In this document: positions 46,352 through 57,299 of the stretch, piece after piece
Layout of the letters: every line of letters starts with the position of its first letter
Numbering within the stretch: the first letter of the stretch is position 1
NCBI GenBank assembly: GCA_006384855.1
Contig: VCJN01000570.1
Span: 62,001 to 126,000 of the forward strand
Reading direction: 5' to 3'
Source of the DNA: Tetraselmis striata
Taxonomy: Eukaryota > Chlorophyta > Chlorodendrophyceae > Chlorodendrales > Chlorodendraceae
Length of the DNA stretch: 64,000 nt
The notes under the pieces: generated by a model
What the model was told of the DNA's origin: nothing
The model's database searches: none
The model's input: only the letters and a program-made list of their open reading frames with translations
Translations under genes and position numbers: made by a program

Positions 46352-46484
46352 ATGTCTACTCGTGATGCACCCCAAAAAGGGCGCAACGACAGGTGCCTAG
46401 TAACCCGTACCACTTAGCAGCAACGGTAGCCGAAAAAGCGGTTAGGGAAAGAAGGAAACCCCATAAACAAGTTCTGAACATTTC
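46352..46484 (-). repeat. 133-bp direct end repeat of YR element 1, 5' copy
   Basis: Partner of 43373-43505. The ~175 bp between this repeat and the gag start are also conserved in front of the 62254 ORF, so they are the element's leader. Confidence 0.9.
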
Positions 46485-46489
46485 TGTTG

Positions 46490-47780
46490 CTACAAAGTAG
46501 CGACTAAACTTCCCCAAGCGCCGCACAATTCTGATGAGAAACAGCTAATGAGATATGGGCGATAAATTTCAAGTCATCGGATCAGCCTCATTCCAACCTT
46601 GTATATGAGGTGTGGCGGGCAGTGAGGCGCACCCTAGGTGGCCTACGTCATGTCGGCGCAAACTTTCACCGAGACATGGGGCCGCTGTGGCTCCACATCG
46701 AGGCGAGGGAAAAGCAAGAGCATCAGCGGGCGACTGCGGTGACGCAGCGCGACGGGGAGCACAAAAAGCGGGCGAAGCGAAGCCGTCCATCTTGACCTTT
46801 GCTTGCATGTTTTTTGTGTGTGTTTGCCTTAGTATGTGTATTGCGCGAGGATTCGTGTAAGTGTGTGCTCCTTGACTATGCTATGCCCCTTGCCCTCTAC
46901 TCATGCCCATGTTCAACCTTTTCTCTCGAGACTTCGGGGACCCGCCTGCGGTGCGGGGGGCCGCACCGGATCCTGGCCAGTGGAACCCCACGCCCCCCTC
47001 CCCACGCATGGAGTAGGGTTGCGTGTCCGATATGGCCCGAGCTGGTTTACATCCCCCCGCTTGCAACCGAGGGTGCACCCCTCCCATTGCGGCAGCCGGC
47101 TTGCCCGGCGTGCGGCAGAGGGTGCGGCCGTGCGTCGGGGTCAAACCTTGCCGTCAAGTCCACTCAGCTCGAATCCCTGATGGAGCTGTTTTTCCAGGGC
47201 CAGACTCTCAAATTGCGAGGAAGCCCCTTGAGGGCCCCGCTCCCACCCTCCAACACAACATTGGAGGTTCCGAGAGGTTGAGCAACTCGGGTATGGGCAC
47301 AACGCGGGAGAGGGGCACGGAGATACACTTATGTGCAGCGCCTGGTTCCCCAATTACCAGCGCCACCCCAGGATCGGGTCTCACGCAGCCAAGCCCCTCC
47401 ACCTACTGCCGAGTGTAGAGCCGTGCCTGGCTATGATACGCAAGATGCTCGGAGGGGAAGGTTCAGAGACTAGACGGGAGCCGGTGCGGCGGGGCACCGC
47501 CGTGCTCAAGATATAGTCCCTCACCACCTGAGAGGGTGCATGTAGTGAGCTCCCCAGGGAGGGGTGAGCTACAGGGGCTGGGCCGTTCCCAGCTATGTGA
47601 GATCGTATAATATGGAGCTAGTATGGGAGTGAGCTCCGCGGCTCGGGGGTTGGTGGAACGGCATGCCGCCCTCGTGACTGCCCATGTTTGTAAATATATG
47701 ATCTCGAGGTGCGATTCGCTTGCGTGACTTCGTAGCCCTCGATCTCAGCTTCCAACGTACTGCTTGGTGCAGCGGCCTCG
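46490..47780. other. Intergenic, possible LINE 5' remains
   Basis: No clear domain. Open frames in 46800-47420 are Pro/Arg-rich and may be upstream remains of the LINE whose endonuclease follows. No RT motif was found. Confidence 0.35.
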
Positions 47781-47789
47781 CGACTTGAT

Positions 47790-48777
47790 ACCCTGCGCAT
47801 GTACAGCGCGTGCGGGCCGGGCTCCCTATCCCTTTTCCAATCGGATCACGAGTCCGCCCGCAAGATTCCCCATGCTGCTTATTCGGCCGCCGCTGCGCGG
47901 GTACTGGGCCTTTGCCCGCGCGGAGGTTCCGCGCTTGTCACTTGCCCTGGCCCCACGTGTGGTATTGATCCCTTATGGCTTCGCTCTACGGATGGCTTGA
48001 ACCGGAGCGCTACGGATTTCATCGTGGATCATCTACCCATATGCCCCGTAGCGAACTGCAAGCACCGCATGCATACCGCTTTGAAGAATCTGTGGGCATA
48101 TGTGGCAATTGATGCTGGGGGCGGTGCTTGACCGGGACCGTTCGGGAGCCGGCGACTTGACCCTTGAGACGAGTGGGCTGCGCCCAACGGACCGCTCGCG
48201 GCCGTCGGACCTGACGCTGGCGGGGTGGGGGGGGGGGGGGGGGGGCGTGCGATTACATGATCGACTTCGCGTGCGTGTCCTCCACGACCCCCACTTCGAG
48301 CAACGACCCCCGCTGGTGCATCCCGGGAATCGCGGCGACCGAGGCGGAGCATGCTAAGTTGGCAGCGGACCGGGCGTCTTCCGCCCCAGTGCAGGGTGTT
48401 CACCGACCGGTACTACCCTTTTATTTGTGGTTGAGGACCGCGGCCGTCTCGGGAAGTCCGCTTTGACGGTGGTCTACATCTTCGCGGTGTTGTTGGCTGT
48501 GCGCAACTTCCCTGGCGGTCCTTCCGCCCCGACCTCTTGCTTTCTTCGTGGTCAATCCGTTCAGGCACTTCGGAACTTTGTCGCCAGCCAACCTGCTGAG
48601 TTCCGCCGTCACCTGTCGCGCACACGGCGGGGGCTGTTGCAGCGGGTCTCGGCTTGCGTGCATGGTACTCTAGGCGGCATTCTCTCTGCCGGTGTGCAGA
48701 TGGCCAAGTCTGATGCGTGTGCTCGTGCCCACTCTGCGTCTTCTCATGTTATTGCTTCCACCCCGCAGTCGCTGTAG
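47790..48777 (+). pseudogene. Restriction-like endonuclease end of a LINE
   Basis: Plus-strand C-terminal part of a non-LTR retrotransposon of the R2/NeSL/Dualen kind. In order: CPRGGSALVTCPGPTCGIDP, HLPICPVANCKHRMHTALKNL (Cys/His-rich), RPSDLTLAGW (PD motif of the PD-D/ExK fold, ending at 48226), YMIDFACVSS (48254-48283), YYPFVVEDRGRLGKSAL (about 48412-48462), and the tail FRRHLSRTRRGLLQRVSACV, stopping at TAG 48775-48777. A G19 run at 48227-48245 separates the two catalytic halves into different frames. Fragments of the same family lie at 9018-9215 and 32440-33010. Confidence 0.75.
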
Positions 48778-48799
48778 AGGACCTTTCTGATTGCCTGTT

Positions 48800-49153
48800 T
48801 TGGTGATTTCCGATATCGCCTTCAGCTGCTAGCTCATGTAAATAATATGAGATAGCCTTCCCATTGCCTTTTCGGGTGGTTTCCTGATCGCCTTTTGCAG
48901 CTACCTCATATATTAAACAAAATATGAGATAGCGACTACCGACCATACGCGCGCCGGCGGGCGGTCAAGTGCTGCCCCCGCTGCTCAACAGTACGGCGTG
49001 AAGGGTCCGGTTTGAGTGTCTGGAGCCTTGCTTGGAATTTTTGGTCTTGCTTGGCTTGCTTGGCCTGTAGTAGTTTCGCTGTCCCACAGGAAACTCAGGG
49101 TGGTATCTTCTCTCGGCCGCGTTGCCGCTGCGTAAGGCTCGGAGGGCTACCAC
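48800..49153. other. Upstream region of the E3 ligase gene
   Basis: Contains the end of LINE-related DNA and two short repeats around AATATGAGATAGC (48841, 48919). The promoter is presumably in 48950-49150, with no assignable motif. Confidence 0.4.
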
Positions 49154-50729
49154 ATGAGGGACTTCGGACGGTCCACTGGGAGCCCGGCCGGCGGCGAGGG
49201 GCTGGCGCTGCTGCTGGGGGGAGACGGCGAGGGGGGCGAGGGGGGCGATCGCGGGCGGGGCGGCTCCTCCCCCGCGCCGGCCACCGGGCGCGGCATGCGC
49301 TTTGCGGCAACCTCGGGCGCCGCCGCCGCGGGGCGCTGGGACTCCGCGGACGTGCTGCGCCACGCACTGGACCTGCCGGGCAACCCTACGGGCGGCGATG
49401 GCGGCGGCGGCGCGCCGCCCGCGCTGCTGGACGCGGCGGGCGAGGTGGACTTCACGGCGCTTATGGCCCAGGTGGACGGCAAGCTGGCGGGGCTGTCGGT
49501 GGCGCCTGCGGAGGACGACGCCGGTGAGGGCAAGATCGGCACAAAGGTGATCCCAGCATTCCCCTCCGCCCTGCCCTGGGGGGATAAGGTAGCGGGGGCA
49601 GCAACCATGCGATTGGTACCCAGTCATCTAGCGCTGGAGAAGGGGCCATCTATATGTTTTGCCCTTGGGGAGGGTGTGGGGGAGGGGAAGGAGAGCCTCG
49701 CCTATGTCATGTTGGCGGGCCCGGCAGATAGAGGGGCTAGCGGTACAGGTAGAGTGGGCTTGGCTTGGCACTCACGCCAGGTGGCTGCGCGGCAGCGGTG
49801 TGCGGCAGGCTAGAAACAGTAAGCCTGCCGGCTCCTGCTGGCTGACCGCCCGCCCCATTGCGCTTCCTTTGTGGGGAACCACGTTGCCCAGGTGGTGACC
49901 ATGGACGCGGCGTCGGCGGCAGGCAGCATCCGCTTCTCAGGGAACCACCTGGCGATAGAGAGCCTGAGCAACTTCAGCAGCGCGCGCGCCACGGCGGCGG
50001 TGTACAAGGGGCGTTGGCTGTACGAGGTGACGCTGGGCACAGCGGGCATCCAGCAGCTGGGGTGGGCCACGATGTGGTGCCCCTTCACCAACGAGGAGGG
50101 CGTCGGCGACGCGGTGGACAGCTACGCGTACGACGGCAAGCGCCGCAAGAAGTGGAACGTCAACTGCCAGCAGTATGGCGAGAACTGGGCGGCGGGGGAC
50201 ATCATCGGCTGCGGCATCGATCTGGAGAAGGGCGAGATCTCGTTCTTCCGCAACGGCGACCCCCTCGGCGTGGCGTTCAGCGCCGTGGCACGCTTCAGCC
50301 CCGGCATGGCCTATTTCCCCGCCATCAGCCTCTCGCATGGCGAGCGCTGCGAGGTCAACTTTGGCTCTCGCCCGCTCGCGTACCCGCAGCCCGACTACGC
50401 GCCCCTGCAGGCGCCGCCGCCCCCGCCGGAGGCCGCGGCAGGGCGCTACCTGATGGACAGCCTTGCCCGCTTTGCGCGCGTCACCGGGGGCGGTGGGGAG
50501 CCGGGCACCAGCGGCGTCGGCGGCGCGCCCTTTGACGAGGACGAGGCGGTGCTGTACGCAGGCACGCTCGCGTGCCGCCTGGGCCCGTTGCTGCGCCGGG
50601 AGTACATCGCGGTGGACGCGCTCGTGCCCTGCCTGCTGGACCTCCACCGAAAGGTGGGATCCCCCTGCCCGGCTCCCCGGGGCACTAGGAGGCAGTGTTT
50701 TTATTCGCTTGACAAGGGTGGTGCCGGGG

Positions 50730-50764
<35 letters not shown>

Positions 50765-53700
50765 CTGGGTGCGATCATACTGCGGAAGGATGAGCGGGGA
50801 AAGGAGCAGGTGGCAGGGGATCGGGGGCAGCTGGAAGCGGCGCGCTTTGTACACCCTGGCGAAGAGGGACGGTCAGCGGACCGCAGTGGGCCGGCGCATG
50901 GGCAAGCGCGTGCAGCACGGCTGGCAGCGCAGCAAGGGACGTTGATGGCTGTGCATGTGTGTGATTCCACGATTGCAGTTCACGGTTGTTTTTGGGGAAA
51001 TTGTGCGCTGGTCCGAGTGAGAGGCTGGGGCGAGGTACTGGGTGATGGTCGCGCTGTGAATGGCACCGTGGTAGGGATGGGTGAGGGGGGCGGCCCTGCC
51101 CTGGGCTGAGCCCCCACCTGTCGGCCCTGGCGCTGGCTGAGCGCAGTCCGAGACGCACGACCAGGCGTCCCTGCTGCGGGCGGTGCGCCTGCTGGAGGCG
51201 GCGCTGGAGCCGGAGGAGCTAGCGGCGGCCACGCAGCACGTGCTGCGCGAGCTGGCGCGATGCTGCCGCACCGCCAAGTTCTCGCCCGCGGACTTCCCCT
51301 GCACCGCCAGCTACCCCTTCCTCGCGCTCGCGCAGTGCCTGCTGACGTACGTGCCGGCGGTGCAGCGCGCCTGGCTGGACATGCCCGACCTGTGGGCCAA
51401 CCTGGAGAGCTTCCTCACGCGCAAGCAGCCCACCGCCAAGGACCTCAAGGCGCTGCTGCCCAGTGTGTGGTGGCAGAGCAAGTACGTCGACGAGGAGTGC
51501 TGCAGCGAGGAGCGCATGAAGGTCCCCCCCCCCCCCCCCCTCCTCCCCTCCCCCCCGGGGGAATGAGATACGGGAGGGGGAAGGCGGGCGTCGAGAAAGG
51601 GGGTGGCAGGGCCCTCCTCCCCCCCCCCCCCCCTGTGGGGGATAGGATCCGGGAGGGGGAAGCGGGTTGTCAACCTCCGGCAGGGCGAAAAGCTGTTCCA
51701 GACTGAGGCTTGTACTACTTCCACTCGAAGCTAACGGTGTAAAAGGAAGCAGTGTTAGTAGTGCTTCAAAGGGGGGAGGCGCATGTCGAGTCCAATCATA
51801 GCTTGCAAGCATGGGCACACAGTGATACTTCATATTTAGCATTACTTTGCTTTAAATCCTTACATATGTAGTTTAGTGTTACGGGTGCCGAGACGGTAAT
51901 GAGAATCCTTCAAACAGGAACCTGCACTGCCTGCCAGAGGTCAAATGTAGACGACAGACACAATATAGCGCAACTAGAGCGCTTGTTCTTGTAGGTTTCT
52001 AGCCACCTCAGTGTGATGCTTGTAGTGAGGGTTCTTGCAGGTGCGCCGGCACCGTAGTTACCGGTACTTGAATACCCGTAGTCGTTAAAACTGATTATTA
52101 CTCTGAATAACTTAGTCATTTAGGACACTGTCTAAATGTTTCCTTCACGTACATATATATGTGTGTACATATACATATATATGTACATATATATACGTAT
52201 ATATGTATATATACATATATATTATACAGTGTGGTTGATGGAGGCGGCGATGCGCCACAGCTCTTGACCGCAGGTGCAGCGCGCCTGACGGTTGTTGTCT
52301 GGCTGGGTGCCCCTCCACCGGCTGGCGCAGAGCATGAAGAACGCGCTGCAGCTGGCGGTGGCAAAACTGGAGGAGCACCAGTTCCGGCTGTGCTGCGTGC
52401 TGGCGGCCGTGCCCGCGGAGCGCGTGGCAGGCAAGGTGGACCTCGCGAGTGGCACGGGCCGGCAGGTCGAGCAGACGGCGCAGCCGACCGGCTTCTCCGT
52501 GTTTGTGCGCCACCTGTGCGCCAAGAACCGCGGCGCCACGCGCAACGTGCAGCCGCCGGGGCTGTCGGACAACAGCGTGCTGCTGTCGGCGTACTTTGTG
52601 CTGCTGCGGATGTTGAAGCCGCACCTGGACGTCGCGCCCAGCGCCGCCTCGGGCCTGGCGACCTTTCCCGCCCGGGAGCTCTTTCTGCGCGGCGCCCAGC
52701 CGGGCGAGTCGAACATGTACGCGGACCTGCCGCGCCTGGGGGGGACGCTGGGCCACCTGCTGAAGGAGCTGCCGGTGCCGGTGGGTGAGCTGGGGCTGCT
52801 GGAGGTGACAGCGGAGGGGGAGGGCGCCAGCTGCTCCGAGCCGGCGGGCAGCGTGCTGGCCGCGCCGGAGGTGCCCTACATGCTGGACGCGCTCATGGTG
52901 CTGTACCACCTCGGCATGGCCTCCAACTTCAAGGCGTACAGCTACCAGCAGCAGAACCAGCTGCAGGCGGTGCAGCAGCTGGAGGACGCGGAGCGCCGGC
53001 TGCAGCAGGCCAGCGCCGCGCCCAACGACCAGTGGGTGCGCCACCTCAAGGAGGCCAAGGCGCTGTTCCGCGAGGACGTGACGGAGAGCGTGCGCCACAC
53101 CACGTGGTACAAGGTGCCCCCCCCCCCCCCCGCCCAACCCCCAAACATGCCGCACAAGCGCTCATTCAACACGCGGCCCTCTCTCCCTCTTCCGCTGCGC
53201 CGCCCGGGCCCTGTCCTGCGCTGCCGGTGCCGAGCGCTCATGATCCCCCGCCCACCCGGCCCCGGCGCCGCAGGTGATGCTGTTCAGCGCCTCCAAGCGG
53301 GACGCCATCTTCCAGGCATGTGTGCACTGCGTGCGGCTGCTGCTGGTGCTGAGCCAGCGGCGCGTGCTCTTCTCCTACGTGCCGGAGTTCTACCTGGAGT
53401 CGCTGGTGGAGGCGTTTCATGCGCTCCGCCGCAACGGGGACTACGGCACGCTCTTCCGGCTGATGGACCAGGGGCTGCAGGAGGTGCTCACCTTCCTGGT
53501 CACGCACTTCAGCGACGCCCGCATCATCAACCCCGACCTGCGCGACGTGCTGCTGCAGAGCATCTCGATGCTACTGCAGTACCGCGAGTACGTGACCGCG
53601 TTTGAGCAGAGCCCCGTCGCGCGGGAGCAGCTGATCAGCAGCCTGCTGGCCGCCTTTGACGGCCGCTTCTGGATCCCCATCTCCACCATCCTGCTGCGCA

Positions 53701-56317
53701 TCATCAAGGGCCGCGGCTTTGGCCAGAACACACCCAAGGTGAACCTCCCCCCGGCCCAACATGCCCAGGGGCGCGCTCCCCTTGCCTCTTCCAGGCGTTA
53801 CGCCACAAGAGAAGCTGAAATCCTTGTAGCTATAGTAACGTACGTCAGATTCTAGTAAATACTTGTCTGGCCAACTGAAGCGTTGCCCTGAATTCTCGGC
53901 GCAAGCCTAAACCGAACCCCTTACGCCCTAGCTCCTGACTAAATGCTTGCACCGGCGCCCTAAACCCCAAATTTCATCCCTCAAGAGCCCCACGCTCATC
54001 CCTGGAATGAATCGGCTTCCGGTACCGGGAGTGCACTTGGCGCCAGGGTGCACTTCTCGTCCAGTCGCTCGATCGGCCCCTGCAGCTGCAGCTGCCGAGT
54101 GCCGTGCCGCAAGCGCGGCGGCGGCAGCGCTGACCCCCTTCCCGCCCGTCACGCCGCCGCCGTCCTGCAGGCGGCGGAGCTGGCGAGCCCGGTGTACCAG
54201 CGCCTGCTGCAGGAGGTGTGCGCGACGCAGCCCGACGTGTTCGACGCCTTCCTCAACCGCCTCTTCAACACGCTCAACTGGACCATCACCGAGTTCACCG
54301 TCGCGTGCAAGGAGCTGCGGGTGAGCCGTGGCGTGTAGTTGCCGTGCCGGGCGGTGCCGCGCACCACACCCCCAACCAGAAACGCACACGGATTAGCCAC
54401 CTCGCTCGTCTCCGGTGTTGCTCGGAGGGCCGGCCGGTCAGCTGCTGCGGAGGACTTACATGTGCGCGGGTGCCAACCCAGGAATACAGACACCGCAAGT
54501 TAGCCCACGCGACGCGTGCTCGAGGTCAAATATAGCGGAACGTCAGCAAATGTTCTGAGAGCTGGCATGCACGCCGATCGGGGCTAACCAATATGCCGGG
54601 TTGTTGCGGGTGTGTAGGCACCCGTACGTGGCTGCCGACGGATTCCCAATTTGGGCCTAGGAACCCCCCCGGGCTGCCGTCCCCCACCAGGCATCACGGG
54701 TGCCGACGCACATATAATATACCTTATAAGTTGGGCTTGCGTGCAGCCTCTAACGACGACATTCGCTTTAGTTCCCCTGTTGTAGTTTGGTCTATGTTTG
54801 ACCTCTGCCAGGCAGGGCAGGTTTCTTATTCGCAGTGACCTTAGTACCATGTCCGCACCCGTAGTAGCACGTGGGTGTACCGGCGACCACTGCCACCTTT
54901 AGGCCCAACATCCAACAGCTGTGTTGGGCCGAAGGGCATTGCAGTGCTTCACTCCCAGGGGAGGGCTGCCAGGTAGCATGCCAACTAGCGTGTCATCCGG
55001 GCTGCGGGCAATTCTGCGCCATGGGCGACTGACCATGGGCGACTGACCCGGCTGGCTGACCTCCCTGGCGTGGACCTCCTGGCCGCACAGGACATCAGCC
55101 AGGCGGGCGGCCGCCGCGTGCCCGACCTCCAGCAGCACCAGCGCAAGTGCACCATCATGTTTGAGCTGAGCGTCAACCTGGAGCGCATCCTGGAGTTCAT
55201 CAGCCTGGAGCTGCCCGCCGTGTTCCTCAGAGGTGAGGGAGGCTGCCTCCCCCCGCCCCGTGTCGTCCTCTCCTCCAGCTTTCAACTGAGCTCACGCCCT
55301 GTCGTGCGCCCCCCCCCCCCCCCCCCCCCCCCGGCCCTGGCAGGCTCGGCGCTGAACCTCACGCGCCTGGTGGAGCTGCTCGGCTTTGTGCTGAGCCACA
55401 CCACGACCGGGCCGGACGCGCACCTGCTGGACGCCACGCTGGCGATGGGCCCCGTCAACCTGGACAAGATCAGCCGGCCGGTGATCCTGGCGCCGGTGGT
55501 GGGCATCCTGGTCAACCTCTGGCGGGCGGGCACCTCGAAGGAGGGGCCGCGCGGCGCTGGCGGCGCAGGCGCGGCAGCTCGCGCCCGGGGCGCGGGAGCA
55601 CACCCTCACCGCCGCCCTCCTGGAGGCCGGCATCAGCTGCGGCACCGAGCCCTTCCGCTACCTCGGCCGCATGCAGTGGGCCGAGGCATTCCCCGACGAC
55701 GCCAGCCTGCCCGGCAGCCTGGCGGCGCTGAGCGGCTTTGTGGAGGTGCTGGAGGAAGCGCGCAGCGCAGCCGAGGCAGAGGCAAGCGGCGACGGTGAGA
55801 CCCCCCCCCTTCCCCCCCTAGCCCACATTGGTCGCCCTATCCTTTCCTCTCCCTGTCGACGCAAGCCTATGGGATAGATACGCTCCTATGGGATGATCCG
55901 CTCTCGGCCTCAATTTCTGCACCCGCGCTGGTGATTTGGTACCCTTCCCCTCTGCCCCTGGCCCACGGTTTTAGCTCTATAGGAGCTGCGCTGCCCGCCT
56001 TTTTACGGCACAGGCTGGCAGCGGTTGACCGGCAGCGGGCCTGGTGTTGGCTTGCCGCAGGCGGCGAGGACGGCAACGAGCCGCCCGACGAGTTTGTGGA
56101 CCCCATCCTGGCGTGCGTGATGCAGGACCCGGTGATCCTGCCGGACAGCGGTATCACCGTGGACCGGAACACCATCGAGCGCCACCTGTTAAGCCAGGAG
56201 ACCGATCCCTTCAACCGCTCCAAGCTCACGGTGGACATGCTGAAACCGGACACGGAGCTAAAGGCCAAGATCGACGCGTGGCTGGCCACCCGCCGCAGAC
56301 CTGGCCGCACCCAGTAG
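49154..56317 (+). CDS. KPC1/RNF123/RKP-family E3 ubiquitin ligase with C-terminal U-box, nine exons
   Basis: Large cytosolic E3 ligase. Family members target cell-cycle inhibitors. Exons: 49154-49523, 49923-50653, 51147-51521, 52331-53113, 53274-53738, 54171-54320, 55091-55232, 55344-55794 and 56061-56317. All introns are GT-AG with matching phases; about 1240 residues, the usual family length. The SPRY domain is ~126-278 ([20 protein letters not shown] ... KGRWLYEV ... [20 protein letters not shown]). The conserved KPC1 core is in exons 4-8 ([86 protein letters not shown]). The end (~1163-1232) is a U-box like that of UFD2/UBE4 ([20 protein letters not shown] ... [13 protein letters not shown]) where homologues have a RING. 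Exon 8 needs a one-base frame correction near 55543. Introns contain G29, C17, C15, C15 and C24 runs. Confidence 0.9.
50733..50761. repeat. G29 homopolymer in intron 2 of the E3 gene
   Basis: The longest G run of the window, 80 bp inside intron 2. Confidence 0.9.
52146..52235. repeat. TATATACA-type microsatellite in intron 3 of the E3 gene
   Basis: Same composition as the microsatellite at 19251-19335. It lies about 100 bp upstream of the exon 4 acceptor. Confidence 0.9.
55309..55332. repeat. C24 homopolymer in intron 7 of the E3 gene
   Basis: It lies 11 bases upstream of the exon 8 acceptor (55342-55343), where it takes the place of a normal mixed pyrimidine tract. Confidence 0.9.
56061..56317 (+). 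other. U-box-encoding last exon of the E3 gene
   Basis: A single exon holds the whole U-box and the stop codon (TAG 56315-56317). The domain has only one cysteine, so the RING zinc ligands are absent. The exon starts in the same phase (1) as the neighbouring exon ends, so the reading frame passes in cleanly through the spliced GGC codon. Confidence 0.85.
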
Positions 56318-56348
56318 CAGCCCTTGTGCGCCCAGAGACGCTCGGCAT

Positions 56349-56353
56349 TGTAA
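56349..56353 (+). terminator. UGUAA polyadenylation signal of the E3 gene
   Basis: TGTAA 32 nt past the stop codon, the same spacing as in RPS19. Confidence 0.55.
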
Positions 56354-56519
56354 GCATGTTGATCATTGGCGCCGTTGCTATATGCAACGACTTACCTCCA
56401 CCACAACGATGCACGCGTAGGGGGGCAGTCTCACAGCACATCGCGTGGCTGTCCTTCGCCTGCTTGCTCTCTCCTCAAATGCCATTGTTGAAGAGATCAT
56501 GAGGCAATGTGTTGGTAAC

Positions 56520-57120
56520 CTCACAGGGGGCGGGGGCGCTTCCAGGGGTGTGCAGGAGAAGTCGTGCCACAAAGTAACGGCAGTGTCTACTTGACGGACT
56601 CTCAGAACATCACTGAGGCAGATATCAGGCGCATGCGAGGCGGACCACGGGTGATTCACACGGTCTGCGAGATGTGCAAGCTCTGTCTCACGCGCGACAT
56701 CGATCTGCAGATCAAGTGGCTGCCACGTGAACACGCCCTCACGCAGTGTGCGGATAATGATTCCAAGGAGGAGGACCCACCGCGATGGGCGCTCAGCTCG
56801 TGGCATACCGAGCTCATCACGCAGCGCTGGGCAGGAGCAAACCTCGCGTTCCAGCAAAAACGGATTCTGGACGTATTCGGCGACGAGATCACCGCCAAAT
56901 CTAAGCATTCTTCTCACGAGTACTCTGCCCCGGCACATCGGGCATCGACGGGTTCACACAAGCATGGTTCACGGCAGCGGTTCCGAAGCCACTCTGCTGG
57001 GTCAACGGGCCGTTTACCCACAGGGCACGCGTCATCCAAAACATCATGGACGAGCGCGCCGGCGCGGTGCTGATCATCCAAGACTGGGTGGCGGGATGAC
57101 GGGCCATGCTCAGCGCCCTC
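56520..57120 (+). pseudogene. YR-retrotransposon RNase H and C-terminal fragment
   Basis: Plus strand, beginning within ~200 bp of the E3 gene's 3' end. RNase H-like motifs: SVYLTDSQNITEADIRRMRG, DIDLQIKWLPREHALTQCAD. The downstream block usual in DIRS-related polymerases follows (DVFGDEI, then in another frame GIDGFTQAWF, WVNGPFTHRA and MDERAGAVLIIQDWV). No RT precedes it. It faces the minus-strand recombinase at 57300-58760. Confidence 0.7.
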
Positions 57121-57299
57121 TCAATCCGCGACGCATTCACGCTGTCCGAGTAGGAGGTTGAGGGCACATCCCAGATGTTGTTCAGGCCAGGCTCACGGGT
57201 CCAGCGCAAGGCGCGCGAGGCGGGACTCAAGTATCAGCCGAACTATAACAACCAGACATCGAGGTTATCGCGATGTTGATCATTTGGGGCAACAGCGAC

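Noticed and set aside
49892-49922. Acceptor at 49890-49891 for exon 2 of the E3 gene
   Set aside because: It would put the SPRY domain out of frame with exon 1. The AG at 49921-49922 gives matching phase and a spliced GGC codon.
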